This document shows positions 17,975 through 27,411 of a stretch of 64,000 bases of DNA, one piece after another. Both the position numbers and the translations under genes were made by a program. Each line of letters begins with the position of its first letter. The stretch's first letter is position 1. The DNA comes from Pseudomonas eucalypticola. GTDB lineage: Bacteria; Pseudomonadota; Gammaproteobacteria; Pseudomonadales; Pseudomonadaceae. The stretch is taken from the NCBI RefSeq assembly GCF_013374995.1, contig NZ_CP056030.1, positions 6,108,501 through 6,172,500 of the forward strand. Reading direction: 5' to 3'. The notes beneath the pieces are model-generated. The model searched no databases, had not been told where the DNA came from, and worked only from the letters and a program-made list of their open reading frames with translations.

Positions 17975-18454
17975 TCAGTCGCGCGCCAGCAGGCGCGGGG
18001 CAAGCTCTTTGAGAGCGCGGCGATACACCTCGCGCTTGAATGTCACCACCTGGCCCAGCGGGTACCAATAGCTGACCCAGCGCCAGCCATCGAATTCCGG
18101 TTTACCGGTCAAATCCATTCTCACGCGCTGCTCGTTGGACACCAGGCGCAAGAGAAACCACTTCTGCTTCTGCCCGATGCACAGCGGTTGGCTGTGGGTA
18201 CGCACCAGGCGTTGAGGTAAACGATAACGCAACCAGCCGCGGGTGCAGGCAAGAATTTCAACATCTTGTCGCTCCAGCCCCACTTCTTCATTCAACTCGC
18301 GGTACAAGGCCTCTTCCGGCGTCTCCTGGGGGTTGATCCCCCCCTGGGGAAACTGCCAGGCATCCTGATTGATACGACGAGCCCATAGCACCTGTCCGGC
18401 ATCATTGGTCAGAATAATGCCGACATTGGGACGGAAACCATCGGGGTCGATCAC
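17975..18454 (-). CDS. rppH: RNA pyrophosphohydrolase RppH (Nudix)
   Basis: RppH removes pyrophosphate from 5'-triphosphate RNA ends and triggers decay. The 159-aa protein begins at a GTG, M(V)[17 protein letters not shown], matching the conserved RppH start. The Nudix box is [20 protein letters not shown] followed by VGLE. A longer frame from 18496 adds 14 residues without conservation and is rejected. It is the first gene of the rppH-ptsP unit and faces a HAD phosphatase gene. Confidence 0.96.
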   Translation of the reverse strand: MIDPDGFRPNVGIILTNDAGQVLWARRINQDAWQFPQGGINPQETPEEALYRELNEEVGLERQDVEILACTRGWLRYRLPQRLVRTHSQPLCIGQKQKWFLLRLVSNEQRVRMDLTGKPEFDGWRWVSYWYPLGQVVTFKREVYRRALKELAPRLLARD

Positions 18455-18595
18455 GGCAGCAACCTCGCAAACGCATGTCTTGGCATTGTTCCACAAAGAT
18501 CGTCAAGGCAGCAACGCACCCGCATACCTTATGTGCACTGTTGTGAAAAGTCCGTATTCTGTGGGTCTTTTCCGGTTTTTAGACGAGTAACTTCC

Positions 18596-19252
18596 ATGCG
18601 CCTGGCTTTATTCGACCTCGACAACACCCTGCTTGGTGGCGACAGTGACCACGCCTGGGGCGATTACCTGTGCGAGCGCGGCATCCTCGACCCAGTGGAA
18701 TACAAGAATCGCAACGATGCCTTCTACCAGGACTACCTGGCCGGCCAGTTGAACCTGACCGACTACCTGAACTTCAGCCTGGAGATCCTCGCCGCCACCG
18801 ACATGGCCCAACTGGCCGAATGGCATGCCGACTTCATGCGCGACTGCATCGAACCGATCATTCTGCCCAAGGCGTTGGCACTGCTGCAGCAGCACCGCGA
18901 TGCGGGCGACAAGCTGGTCATCATCACCGCCACCAACCGCTTCGTGACCGGCCCGATCGCCGAGCGCCTGGGGGTTGATACGCTGCTGGCCACCGAATGC
19001 GAGATGGCTGATGGTCGTTATACCGGCCGCAGCACCGACGTGCCGTGCTTCCGCGAAGGCAAGGTGGCGCGGCTGAACCGCTGGATGGAAGAAAACGGCA
19101 TGAACCTGGAGGGCAGCTACTTCTATAGCGACTCGATGAACGACTTGCCCCTGCTGGAGAAGGTCGCGAACCCGGTGGTGGTGGATGCCGACCCGAACCT
19201 GCTGGCCGAGGCCCAGCGCCGCGGCTGGCGGATCATGTCACTGCGCGATTGA
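18596..19252 (+). CDS. HAD-superfamily (SerB-like, IB) phosphatase
   Basis: The 218-aa protein begins [20 protein letters not shown], with the DxDxT nucleophile motif at residues 7-11. Motif II appears as [20 protein letters not shown], and the C-terminal metal site as [16 protein letters not shown]. It belongs to the HAD-IB group containing phosphoserine phosphatase-like enzymes. The substrate is not evident. It is divergent from rppH. Confidence 0.92.
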   Translation: MRLALFDLDNTLLGGDSDHAWGDYLCERGILDPVEYKNRNDAFYQDYLAGQLNLTDYLNFSLEILAATDMAQLAEWHADFMRDCIEPIILPKALALLQQHRDAGDKLVIITATNRFVTGPIAERLGVDTLLATECEMADGRYTGRSTDVPCFREGKVARLNRWMEENGMNLEGSYFYSDSMNDLPLLEKVANPVVVDADPNLLAEAQRRGWRIMSLRD

Positions 19253-19348
19253 AGTCGGCGTCGCGCTTCTCGAGCTTCGCCTGCTCCCACTGGATATGTG
19301 CAGCATCTTGCGGGACCAGGCCAGGCACGGGAATACGACACGCCCGCT

Positions 19349-19798
19349 CTAGACGGGTTTGGCCAGCATCAACACCAGAATGGCCACCAGCACCACCAGC
19401 GACACCCCGGCGAACACGGCTGCCAGTTTGCGCTGACGCACCACCTGTACCTGGTTATAGGCCGCCGCGGCCTGGCGCCAGCGGATGGTGCGGCGCAGCA
19501 ACAGCAAAAACCCGAACACGCCCACCACGTACAGCACCGAGCCGCCCAACAGCCAGGCCTGGCCCAACGGCCAGCCCACGGTGTGCATCATCCACCAGCC
19601 GGTGAACGGAAAGCTGGCCACACTCAGCCCCATCAGCACCCAGGCATACAGCCACGGGCGTTGCAGGGTCTGGGCGAAGGCCGACTTGTTGCCGGCGCGC
19701 CAACCGCGCCAGGTCTGGAACAGCACCGCCGCCACACTGCCCAGCAGCAGGGCGGTGGCGATGCCATGGAGCATTTTCAGCAGGCTCAGGGTTTCCAT
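19349..19798 (-). CDS. DUF2269-family integral membrane protein
   Basis: The 149-aa protein has four predicted membrane helices: LLKMLHGIATALLLGSVAAV, WLYAWVLMGLSVASFPFTGW, LLGGSVLYVVGVFGFLLLL and AAVFAGVSLVVLVAILVLML. The spacing and the HGIATALLLG opening fit DUF2269. No catalytic residues are evident. It stands alone between a HAD phosphatase (convergent) and ilvA (upstream, same strand, 43 bases). Confidence 0.75.
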   Translation of the reverse strand: METLSLLKMLHGIATALLLGSVAAVLFQTWRGWRAGNKSAFAQTLQRPWLYAWVLMGLSVASFPFTGWWMMHTVGWPLGQAWLLGGSVLYVVGVFGFLLLLRRTIRWRQAAAAYNQVQVVRQRKLAAVFAGVSLVVLVAILVLMLAKPV

Positions 19799-19841
19799 GG
19801 GGCAGCTCCTGTGCGTGTGGCGATGCTGTACAGCCTAGCAG

Positions 19842-21356
19842 TCAGCCGAGGAACAGCCGATACGCCGGGTTATCGGTTTCGTCCCAGAACGGGTAGCCAA
19901 TTTCCTCAAGGGCCGCGGCCACCTGGCCTCGCTCGTGGGCGGGGACCTGTAAGCCTGCCACCACGCGACCGTCGGCGGCACCGTGGTTGCGGTAATGGAA
20001 CATGGAGATGTTCCAGCGCCCGCCCAACTTGTTGAGGAAGTTGAACAGCGCCCCAGGCCGCTCCGGGAACTCGAAACGCATGACCATTTCATCGCTGACC
20101 TGCACCGCATGGCCGCCCACCATGTGGCGAATATGCAACTTGGCCAGCTCATTATCGGTCAGGTCCAGCACCGGGAAGCCCTGCTCGGCAAGGCTGGCCA
20201 CCAACGCCGCGCGCGGGTCGGTGTCGGGGTGGGTCTGCACGCCAACGAAAATGTGCGCCTCGCGGCCGGTGTGGTAGCGGTAGTTGAATTCGGTGATCTG
20301 GCGCTTGCCGATGGCCTCGCAGAACGCCTTGAAGCTACCGGGACGCTCGGGGATGGTCACGGCGATGATGGCTTCGCGGCCCTCACCCAGCTCGGCACGC
20401 TCGGCCACGTGGCGCAGGCGATCGAAGTTGACGTTGGCACCCGAATCGATGGCCACCAGGGTCTGGCCGCTGACGCCGTGCAGCTCCACGTACTTCTTGA
20501 TCCCGGCCACGCCCAGGGCGCCAGCGGGTTCGGTGATGGAGCGGGTGTCGTCGTAGATGTCCTTGATGGCCGCGCAGATCTCGTCGGTGCTGACGGTGAT
20601 CACGTCGTCCACGTAGTCCTTGCAGATATCGAAGGTGTGCTGGCCGATCTGCGCCACGGCAACGCCGTCGGCGAAGATGCCGACCGACGGCAACACCACC
20701 CGCTCGCCCGCGGCCATGGCCGCTTGCAGGCAGTTGGAGTCGTCAGGCTCCACGCCGATGATCTTGATATCCGGGCGCAGGTACTTCACGTAGGCCGCGA
20801 TACCGGCGATCAGGCCGCCGCCGCCCACCGGCACGAAGATGGCGTCCAGTTTGCCCGGGTGCTGGCGCAGGATCTCCATGGCCACGGTGCCCTGGCCGGC
20901 AATGGTGTGCGGGTCGTCATAAGGGTGGATATAGACGTAGCCCTTTTCGTCTACCAGCTTCAGCGAATAGGCCAGCGCCTCGGGGAAGGAGTCGCCATGC
21001 AACACCACCTTGCCGCCGCGCGAGCGCACGCCTTCGACCTTGATCTCGGGAGTGGTCTTGGGCATCACGATGGTGGCTTTCACGCCCATTTCCCGCGCCG
21101 CCAGGGCCAGGCCCTGGGCGTGGTTGCCCGCCGAGGCGGTGACGACGCCACGGGCACGTTCTTCGTCGCTCAACTGCGCCAGCTTGTTGTAGGCGCCGCG
21201 AATCTTGAAGGAGAACACCGGCTGCAGGTCTTCACGCTTGAGCAGAATCTGGTTGCCAAGGCGTTTGGACAGCTGGCCGGCGGCCTGCAGAGGGGTTTCC
21301 ACAGCGACGTCGTAGACGCGCGAGGTGAGGATCTTCTTAACGTACTGTTCGAGCAT
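19842..21356 (-). CDS. ilvA: Biosynthetic threonine dehydratase IlvA
   Basis: IlvA deaminates threonine to 2-oxobutanoate at the start of isoleucine synthesis. In the 504-aa protein the PLP Lys is Lys51 in [13 protein letters not shown]. The phosphate loop appears as [15 protein letters not shown] and [14 protein letters not shown]. Two C-terminal ACT-like domains begin near residue 325 with [20 protein letters not shown] and [18 protein letters not shown], indicating feedback control by isoleucine. The start MLEQ is chosen over an ATG four codons upstream. It is divergent from rpiA. Confidence 0.96.
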   Translation of the reverse strand: MLEQYVKKILTSRVYDVAVETPLQAAGQLSKRLGNQILLKREDLQPVFSFKIRGAYNKLAQLSDEERARGVVTASAGNHAQGLALAAREMGVKATIVMPKTTPEIKVEGVRSRGGKVVLHGDSFPEALAYSLKLVDEKGYVYIHPYDDPHTIAGQGTVAMEILRQHPGKLDAIFVPVGGGGLIAGIAAYVKYLRPDIKIIGVEPDDSNCLQAAMAAGERVVLPSVGIFADGVAVAQIGQHTFDICKDYVDDVITVSTDEICAAIKDIYDDTRSITEPAGALGVAGIKKYVELHGVSGQTLVAIDSGANVNFDRLRHVAERAELGEGREAIIAVTIPERPGSFKAFCEAIGKRQITEFNYRYHTGREAHIFVGVQTHPDTDPRAALVASLAEQGFPVLDLTDNELAKLHIRHMVGGHAVQVSDEMVMRFEFPERPGALFNFLNKLGGRWNISMFHYRNHGAADGRVVAGLQVPAHERGQVAAALEEIGYPFWDETDNPAYRLFLG

Positions 21357-21431
21357 CGGAAGCATCACTGGCGGTTGAGCAAGACCTGGGAGTCTACCCC
21401 AGCGTTCCCGCCAAGGACCACAGCAAACGGG

Positions 21432-21437
21432 TATAAT
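21432..21437 (+). promoter_or_regulatory. Consensus -10 box before rpiA
   Basis: A perfect TATAAT lies 43 bases before the rpiA ATG. No good -35 sequence is found 16-18 bases upstream, so the promoter may be weak at -35 or use an activator. Confidence 0.55.
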
Positions 21438-21479
21438 GCCGCCCTTCCCCCGCTACTTTGTGCCCGCTCCGGAGCCCGC

Positions 21480-22151
21480 ATGACCCAGGACCAACTCAAA
21501 CAGGCCGTCGCCCAGGCTGCTGTCGACTTCATTCTGCCCAAGCTGGACGACAAGAGCATCGTCGGCGTCGGCACCGGTTCGACCGCCAACTGCTTCATCG
21601 ATGCCCTGGCCCAGCACAAGGGTGCCTTCGACGGCGCCGTTGCCAGCTCCGAAGCCACCGCCGCGCGCCTCAAGGGCCATGGCATTCCGGTGTATGAACT
21701 GAATACGGTCAGCGACCTGGAGTTCTACATCGACGGCGCCGACGAGAGCGACGAACACCTGAACCTGATCAAAGGCGGCGGCGCGGCCCTGACCCGCGAG
21801 AAGATCGTCGCGGCCGTGGCCAAGACGTTCATCTGCATCGCCGATGGCAGCAAGCTGGTGCCGGTGCTGGGCGCTTTCCCGCTGCCGGTGGAAGTCATTC
21901 CCATGGCCCGCAGCCACGTGGCGCGCCAGCTGGTGAAGCTGGGCGGCGACCCGGTGTACCGTGAAGGGGTTGTGACCGACAACGGCAACATCATCCTGGA
22001 CGTGCACAACATGCAGATCACTGATCCGGTGGCGCTGGAAGTGCAGATCAACGCCATTGTCGGTGTGGTCACCAACGGCCTGTTCGCCTCGCGCCCGGCC
22101 GATTTGCTGTTGCTCGGCACGCCTGAAGGCGTGAAAACCCTCACCCGGTAA
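21480..22151 (+). CDS. rpiA: Ribose-5-phosphate isomerase A
   Basis: RpiA interconverts ribose-5-phosphate and ribulose-5-phosphate. The 223-aa protein carries [40 protein letters not shown] with ALTREKI, and [17 protein letters not shown]. The catalytic Asp-Gly-Ala-Asp-Glu motif is intact. The frame is open far upstream through ilvA antisense, but the ATG at 21480 begins the conserved protein. It faces ilvA with 123 bases between. Confidence 0.97.
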   Translation: MTQDQLKQAVAQAAVDFILPKLDDKSIVGVGTGSTANCFIDALAQHKGAFDGAVASSEATAARLKGHGIPVYELNTVSDLEFYIDGADESDEHLNLIKGGGAALTREKIVAAVAKTFICIADGSKLVPVLGAFPLPVEVIPMARSHVARQLVKLGGDPVYREGVVTDNGNIILDVHNMQITDPVALEVQINAIVGVVTNGLFASRPADLLLLGTPEGVKTLTR

Positions 22152-22211
22152 TAGCCTCACCTCTGCCCGGGAAGAAGCCACAACGCAACATCAGATGCGC
22201 CGTGCTGCCGT

Positions 22212-22230
22212 CTTCCCGAGCTTCGCCCGG
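22212..22230. repeat. REP-like unit (CTTCCCGAGCTTCGCCCGG family)
   Basis: The 19-base sequence CTTCCCGAGCTTCGCCCGG occurs here and, exactly or with few changes, at 43386, 47700, 62529 and 62631. All lie between genes. The inner bases form a short palindrome. It looks like a REP family distinct from the better-known P. putida REP. Confidence 0.7.
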
Positions 22231-22252
22231 GCCACAGAGGTTCAAGCGATAC

Positions 22253-23179
22253 TCAGAACTTGCGGAACACGTAGAACAGGTTCGGTTCGCTGACCATGTA
22301 GAGGGTGCCGCTTTCGTCCATGGCCACGCCTTCTGCGCGCGGAATGGTGTCTTTCAGGCCGTTCAAGCCGCCCAGCAACGTCATGTAGCTGACCTGGCGA
22401 CCGCTGGGGTCCAGTTCCAGCAGCATGTGCGAATCCGCCGACAGCACCAGGGTGTTGCCCGTACGCGGGTCGATGCCCAGGGAAGACAGGTTGCGCAGAT
22501 TCAGAGTGCTGAACGGCAACTTGACCTTGGCCCCCTGCCATTGCCCATTGGCATCGACCTTCAGGCTGTACATGGCCGCCGGGCGCTCCTCACCCAACAG
22601 CAGTTGCCCGCGGCGCGGGTCCCAGGCGATGCCTTCATAACCTTTGTTCTGATTCGCCGATGGCCCCAGGTCGAACTGCGGCCAATCGGCCAGGGTCAAG
22701 GCCTGGGTGTCCGCGGTCACCTTGACCACCGTCATCAGGTGCTGGCGCTCATCGGTAATGGCCATCTTGCCACCGCCGATGTAGGCCACCCCTTCCGGGT
22801 TCGACCAACCCTTGAGCGGCATTTTGCGCAGCACGTCGCCTTCCAGGGTCAGCTCCACCAGAAAGGCGTTCTTGCCCATCACCGAGAACAGCGTCCTGGT
22901 GTCGGGGTTGTAGGTCAGGTCAGAGGCTTCGTCCTTCTCCATGCCGGGCAGCGCCTTGCCGTCGATGAAGGCGCGATAGTCCGGCAACCACACCGCCGCA
23001 TCGCGTTGCGCCTGCGGGGTCATGCGCTCCACCACCCAGAGTTTGACCCGGGTGTCCCAGTGCATGACTGCGGCGATAGCATAGGCAGCGGCCACGATCA
23101 GCAGCCAGACATACCAGCGCGTCATGAGGCGCGGCTTGCGCTCGTGCGCAGCCGGGGAAAGAGAGGGAGGTACGGCCAT
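22253..23179 (-). CDS. SdiA-regulated (YjiK-like) beta-propeller protein
   Basis: The 308-aa protein has one membrane anchor near the N-terminus (WYVWLLIVAAAYAIAAVM), followed by a periplasmic repeat domain of the SdiA-regulated/YjiK family. Typical blocks are DEASDLTYNPDTRTLFSVMG, GNSNPEGVAY-like text (WSNPEGVAYIGGGKMAITDE) and NKGYEGIAWDPRRGQLLLGE. The start at 23179 has AGGAAG eight bases upstream. Function is unknown. It is convergent with rpiA. Confidence 0.85.
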   Translation of the reverse strand: MAVPPSLSPAAHERKPRLMTRWYVWLLIVAAAYAIAAVMHWDTRVKLWVVERMTPQAQRDAAVWLPDYRAFIDGKALPGMEKDEASDLTYNPDTRTLFSVMGKNAFLVELTLEGDVLRKMPLKGWSNPEGVAYIGGGKMAITDERQHLMTVVKVTADTQALTLADWPQFDLGPSANQNKGYEGIAWDPRRGQLLLGEERPAAMYSLKVDANGQWQGAKVKLPFSTLNLRNLSSLGIDPRTGNTLVLSADSHMLLELDPSGRQVSYMTLLGGLNGLKDTIPRAEGVAMDESGTLYMVSEPNLFYVFRKF

Positions 23180-23284
23180 GTCGATATCTTCCTGAGAATA
23201 CGGCAACCCTGGGCGCGAAGGCGCTCAGGGTGATCAAGCCGTATTATCCGGATGACGTGTGAAAAAAAAGCAAAAACCTGGCCG

Positions 23285-23950
23285 TCAGCTCACGACAGTT
23301 TCGAAACGACTGGCGCCCGGCAGCTCCAGCACCAGTTCATCACCCGGGTTCAGCGCCCCCACCCCGGCCGGCGTGCCGGTCAGAATCACGTCGCCGGCCA
23401 GCAGCGAGAAGTTGGCCGCCATGTACTGGATCATCGGCACGATGGGGTTGAGCATCAGGTTGCTGTTGCCGTCCTGGCGCACTTCACCGTTGATGGTCAG
23501 ACGGATCGGGATGTCGGTCACGTCCGGGAAAGTACTGCCCACCACGAATGGGGCCAGCACACAGGCGCCATCGAACGCCTTGGCCAGCTCCCATGGCAGG
23601 CCTTTTTCCTTGAGCTTGCTCTGCACGTCACGCAGGGTCAGGTCCAGGGCCGGAGCGAAACCGGAAATGGCATCCAGCACTTCTTCTTCCGTGGGCCTGG
23701 TGGACAGGGACTTGCCCAGCAGCACGGCGATTTCCGCTTCGTAATGCACCGAACCCCGGTCGGTGGGGATCTTGAACCCGCCTTCGGTTGGCACCACGCA
23801 GCTGCCCGGCTTGATGAACAGCAGCGGTTCGGTGGGCACGGGGTTGTTGAGTTCCTTGGCGTGCTCGGCGTAGTTGCGCCCGATGCACACCACCTTGCCC
23901 ACAGGAAAATGAATATGGGTACCGTCGAGGTATTGGTGTTGATAGCTCAT
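23285..23950 (-). CDS. Fumarylacetoacetate hydrolase-family protein
   Basis: The 221-aa protein has the FAH fold, which cleaves C-C bonds in or decarboxylates beta-dicarbonyl compounds with a divalent metal. VVCIGRNYAEHAKELNN and LLFIKPGSC form the N-terminal loop. GSVHYEAEIAVLLGK supplies metal-binding acidic residues, and GDVILTGTPAGVGALNPGDE is the C-terminal signature. An AAGGAG box precedes the ATG. It lies 30 bases after the FAD-linked dehydrogenase gene and is probably cotranscribed; the substrate (acylpyruvate or oxaloacetate type) is not determined. Confidence 0.9.
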   Translation of the reverse strand: MSYQHQYLDGTHIHFPVGKVVCIGRNYAEHAKELNNPVPTEPLLFIKPGSCVVPTEGGFKIPTDRGSVHYEAEIAVLLGKSLSTRPTEEEVLDAISGFAPALDLTLRDVQSKLKEKGLPWELAKAFDGACVLAPFVVGSTFPDVTDIPIRLTINGEVRQDGNSNLMLNPIVPMIQYMAANFSLLAGDVILTGTPAGVGALNPGDELVLELPGASRFETVVS

Positions 23951-23980
23951 TGCCCGACTCCTTGATGGGAAAACTGCGAA

Positions 23981-25375
23981 TCAAACAGCAAAGATCTTGC
24001 CCGGATTCATGATGCCGTTGGGGTCGAACACCGCCTTCAGGGCTTTCATGTACTGGATTTCCGCTTCGCTGCGGCTGTAGTTCAGGTAGTCCCGCTTGAC
24101 CAGCCCCACGCCGTGCTCGGCCGAAATGGAGCCGTTGTACTTCTGCACGGTCTCGAATACTGCCTTGTTGACGCTGACGCACTTGGCGAAGAACGCTTCC
24201 TTGTCCAGGTCTTCAGGCTTGAGGATATTGAGGTGCAGGTTGCCGTCACCGATGTGGCCGTACCAGACCACTTCGAAGTCGGGGTAGCTTTCACTGACGA
24301 TCGCGTCAATTTCCTTCAGAAACGCCGGCACCTGGGCCACCGTCACCGAGATGTCGTTCTTGTAGGGCGTGCGGTGCGAGATGGTTTCGGAGATGTACTC
24401 ACGCAGTTTCCAGAGGTTGGCCAGCTGCTGCTCGCTCTGGCTCATCACCCCATCGATGACCCAGCCTTGCTCGACGCAGTGCTCGAAGGTGGCCAATGCC
24501 TCGTTGGACACTTGCTCGGTAGTGGCCTCGAACTCCAGCAAGGCATAGAACGGGCATTCGGTAGTGAACGGCGGCGGCACATCGCCCCGGGCCATGACCT
24601 TGGCCAAGGCCTTGTCGGAAAAAAATTCGAAGGCGGTAAGGTCCAGTTTGCCGCGAAACGCATGCAGCACTGGCATGATCGAATCAAAGTCCGGTGTGCC
24701 CAGCACCATGGCGGTCAGGTTCTTCGGGGCCCGGTCCAGGCGCATGGTGGCTTCCACGACGAAGCCCAGGGTGCCTTCGGCGCCGATGAACAGCTGGCGC
24801 AGGTCATAGCCGGTAGCGTTCTTGATCAGGTCCTTGTTCAGCTCCAGCAAGTCCCCCTTGCCGGTGACCACTTTCAGACCAGCGACCCAATTGCGGGTCA
24901 TGCCGTAGCGAATGACCTTGATCCCACCGGCATTGGTGCCGATGTTGCCGCCAATCTGGCTGGAGCCCGATGAGGCGAAGTCTACCGGGTAGTAGAGGTC
25001 GTGGTCCTTGGCCAGGTTCTGCAATTGCTTGGTGATGACCCCAGGTTGGCACACCACTGTCCGATCAACGGTGTTCACGGCGCCTGTCTTGTTCATATAG
25101 TCGAACGACACCACCACTTCGCCATTGGTGGCCACCGCGGCGGCGGAAAGGCCGGTGCGCCCGCCAGACGGTACCAGCGCCACCTTGTGGGTGTTGGCCC
25201 AGCGCACGATGGCCTGAACCTGCTCGGTAGTCTTGGGGAACACGATGGCACTGGGGGCAGGGGCGAATTGTTTCGTCCAGTCCTTGCCGTAAGCCTCCAG
25301 CGAGTCGGCATCGGTGAGTACTTTGCCGGGGTCGACCAGGGTGTGAAGCTCTTCAAGAAACGCAGAATGGGTCAT
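23981..25375 (-). CDS. FAD-linked oxidoreductase, D-2-hydroxyglutarate dehydrogenase type
   Basis: The 464-aa protein has a FAD_binding_4 (PCMH) domain near residues 40-220, with VALVPSGGRTGLSAAAVATN and GTNAGGIKVIRYGMTRNWVA. A GlcD-type C-terminal domain has VWYGHIGDGNLHLNIL (metal-binding His) and ISAEHGVGLVKRDYL. It is divergent from serA. SerA can make D-2-hydroxyglutarate from 2-oxoglutarate, and a dehydrogenase that recycles it is a known partner, so this role is likely but inferred. The start MTHSAFLEEL is used; a longer frame opens at 25420. Confidence 0.9.
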   Translation of the reverse strand: MTHSAFLEELHTLVDPGKVLTDADSLEAYGKDWTKQFAPAPSAIVFPKTTEQVQAIVRWANTHKVALVPSGGRTGLSAAAVATNGEVVVSFDYMNKTGAVNTVDRTVVCQPGVITKQLQNLAKDHDLYYPVDFASSGSSQIGGNIGTNAGGIKVIRYGMTRNWVAGLKVVTGKGDLLELNKDLIKNATGYDLRQLFIGAEGTLGFVVEATMRLDRAPKNLTAMVLGTPDFDSIMPVLHAFRGKLDLTAFEFFSDKALAKVMARGDVPPPFTTECPFYALLEFEATTEQVSNEALATFEHCVEQGWVIDGVMSQSEQQLANLWKLREYISETISHRTPYKNDISVTVAQVPAFLKEIDAIVSESYPDFEVVWYGHIGDGNLHLNILKPEDLDKEAFFAKCVSVNKAVFETVQKYNGSISAEHGVGLVKRDYLNYSRSEAEIQYMKALKAVFDPNGIMNPGKIFAV

Positions 25376-25442
25376 TGCTGAACTCTCGAACTGTTCATAG
25401 TCACCCTGAGTACTCTTCACGTCCCAGGGATGGGCTTACCAA

Positions 25443-25468
25443 GGGGGGATATGCTAGCATACGCCCCC
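25443..25468. promoter_or_regulatory. Palindrome in the serA / FAD-dehydrogenase divergent region
   Basis: A perfect 12-base palindrome, TATGCTAGCATA (25450-25461), is flanked by five G on the left and five paired C on the right. TATGCT is read as a possible -10 on both strands, so the site may hold overlapping divergent promoters or an operator. Confidence 0.5.
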
Positions 25469-25544
25469 CCGCTAATCGTGCTTCCGGCCGATCCGCGATC
25501 GCTACACTTCCTGCCATTTTTCTCCGGGACACAGGTTTACGCAG

Positions 25545-26774
25545 ATGAGCAAGACTTCTCTCGATAAGAGCAAGATCAAGTTCCTTCTTCTCGAAGGCGT
25601 CCACCAATCCGCCGTCGACGTTCTCAAGGCCGCCGGGTATTCGAATATCGAGTACCACACCAAGTCGCTGCCCGAGGCCGAGCTGAAGGAAAAGATCGCC
25701 GATGCTCACTTCATCGGTATCCGCTCCCGCACCCAGCTGACCGAAGAGCTCTTCGATTGTGCGAAAAAACTGGTCGCCGTCGGCTGCTTCTGCATCGGCA
25801 CCAACCAGGTTGACCTGGACGCGGCTCGCGAGCGCGGTATCGCCGTGTTCAACGCGCCGTACTCCAACACCCGTTCGGTAGCCGAACTGGTGCTGGCCGA
25901 GGCCATCCTGCTGCTGCGCGGCATCCCCGAGAAGAACGCTTCCTGCCACCGCGGTGGCTGGATCAAGAGCGCGGCCAACTCCTTCGAGATCCGTGGCAAG
26001 AAGCTGGGCATCGTCGGCTACGGCTCCATCGGTACCCAACTGTCGGTACTGGCCGAAGGCCTGGGCATGCAGGTGTTCTTCTATGACACCATCACCAAAC
26101 TGCCGCTGGGCAACGCTACCCAGGTAGCCAGCCTGACCGAACTGCTGGGCATGTCCGACATCGTCTCGCTGCACGTACCTGAAACCGCCGCCACCCAGTG
26201 GATGATCGGCGAGAAGGAAATCCGCGCCATCAAGAAGGGTGGCATCCTGATCAACGCTGCCCGTGGCACCGTGGTCGAGCTGGACCACCTGGCAGCCGCC
26301 ATCAAGGACCAGCACCTGATCGGCGCGGCCATCGACGTGTTCCCGGTGGAGCCGCGCTCCAACGACGACATCTTCGAAAGCCCGCTGCGCGGCCTGGACA
26401 ACGTGATCCTGACCCCGCACATCGGTGGCTCCACTGCCGAGGCCCAGGCCAATATCGGCCTGGAAGTGGCCGAGAAGCTGGTCAAGTACAGCGACAACGG
26501 TACCTCGGTTTCGTCGGTCAACTTCCCGGAAGTGGCCCTGCCAGCTCACCCGGGCAAGCACCGCCTGCTGCACATCCACGAAAACATCCCGGGCGTGCTC
26601 AGCGAGATCAACAAGGTGTTCGCCGAGAACGGCATCAACATCTCCGGTCAGTTCCTGCAGACCAACGAGAAAGTCGGTTACGTGGTCATCGACGTCGACG
26701 CCGAATACTCGGACCTGGCCCAGGCCAAGCTGCAACAGATCAACGGCACCATTCGTAGCCGCGTTCTGTTCTAA
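25545..26774 (+). CDS. serA: D-3-phosphoglycerate dehydrogenase SerA
   Basis: SerA oxidises 3-phosphoglycerate in the first step of serine synthesis. The 409-aa protein has the NAD-binding fold KLGIVGYGSIGTQLSVLAEG, the catalytic region INAARGTVVELDHLAAAI and PHIGGSTAEAQANIGLEVAE with the catalytic His. A C-terminal ACT domain (about residues 338-409, GVLSEINKVFAENGINISGQ) is expected to bind serine. It is divergent from the FAD dehydrogenase and followed by a strong terminator. Confidence 0.98.
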   Translation: MSKTSLDKSKIKFLLLEGVHQSAVDVLKAAGYSNIEYHTKSLPEAELKEKIADAHFIGIRSRTQLTEELFDCAKKLVAVGCFCIGTNQVDLDAARERGIAVFNAPYSNTRSVAELVLAEAILLLRGIPEKNASCHRGGWIKSAANSFEIRGKKLGIVGYGSIGTQLSVLAEGLGMQVFFYDTITKLPLGNATQVASLTELLGMSDIVSLHVPETAATQWMIGEKEIRAIKKGGILINAARGTVVELDHLAAAIKDQHLIGAAIDVFPVEPRSNDDIFESPLRGLDNVILTPHIGGSTAEAQANIGLEVAEKLVKYSDNGTSVSSVNFPEVALPAHPGKHRLLHIHENIPGVLSEINKVFAENGINISGQFLQTNEKVGYVVIDVDAEYSDLAQAKLQQINGTIRSRVLF

Positions 26775-26790
26775 GCACACCTGCGTCATG

Positions 26791-26823
26791 AAAAAGGGGA
26801 GGCCTTCGGGCCTCCCCTTTTTT
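26791..26823 (+). terminator. Rho-independent terminator after serA
   Basis: AAAAAGGGGAGGCC, a TTCG loop and GGCCTCCCC plus a T-run form a 14-bp stem with a UUCG tetraloop. It begins 17 bases past the serA stop. Confidence 0.95.
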
Positions 26824-26872
26824 GCTTTCATACTTTTTCATCTGGTCCTGCGGGGGGGGGCCAGGAGGCACG

Positions 26873-27310
26873 TTATTTAACCGTAACGGTGATCTTCTTC
26901 GATTCCACCGCCGGCTTGAACGGCACATGGAAGCGGTCCGCCAGCAGCAGTTGCAAGGTGTGCTTGCCCGGGGCCAGGGTCAGGGTGGTCTCGGTCTGCG
27001 CCTTGCCGAAGTGCAGGATATGGTCGGTTACCGGGAGCGGCTGGTCGGCTGGCGGTTGCTGGTCAACGTCTACCAGCAGGTGGTGGTGGCCGGTGTTCGG
27101 GGTCGGGTCGCCAGCCGGGGCCAGCTTCATGCCTTCGATGCCGAATTTGACGGTGAAGGTCTTGTCGACGGTAGCACCGTCGGCAGGGGAAACGATGAAC
27201 ACCTTGGCACCCGCTGGCGCTTCGACACTTTTCAGGTCATCGGCACTGGCCAGCAACGAGGCGCCCATCAGCAGTCCAGCAACGGCAGCGCGGCAAAAAA
27301 GAGATTTCAT
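26873..27310 (-). CDS. DUF4399-domain periplasmic protein
   Basis: The 145-aa protein has a signal peptide (MKSLFCRAAVAGLLMGASLL then ASA) and one DUF4399 domain. That domain contains KVFIVSPADGATVDKTFTVK, the His cluster TGHHHLLVDVDQ and FGKAQTETTLTLAPGKHTLQ. The His cluster suggests metal binding, but no function is established. The start at 27310 places the signal peptide correctly. It is convergent with serA; a run of nine G (26852-26860) lies just past its stop. Confidence 0.82.
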   Translation of the reverse strand: MKSLFCRAAVAGLLMGASLLASADDLKSVEAPAGAKVFIVSPADGATVDKTFTVKFGIEGMKLAPAGDPTPNTGHHHLLVDVDQQPPADQPLPVTDHILHFGKAQTETTLTLAPGKHTLQLLLADRFHVPFKPAVESKKITVTVK

Positions 27311-27411
27311 CGGGGAACTCCAGGATATGTTTCCGGTTTTGTCTGGAAACACCTTAGCCTATTTCGTCAGGGTACGGCGCGCTGGAAGGCCTGTGCCAGA
27401 GCAGGTTTCAT

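Noticed and set aside
19983..21479. A long plus-strand frame running into rpiA
   Set aside because: It is antisense to ilvA and only happens to join the rpiA frame; RpiA homology begins at 21480.
25401..26831. A 476-codon minus-strand frame opposite serA
   Set aside because: The serA frame is certain and the opposite frame shows no recognisable protein.
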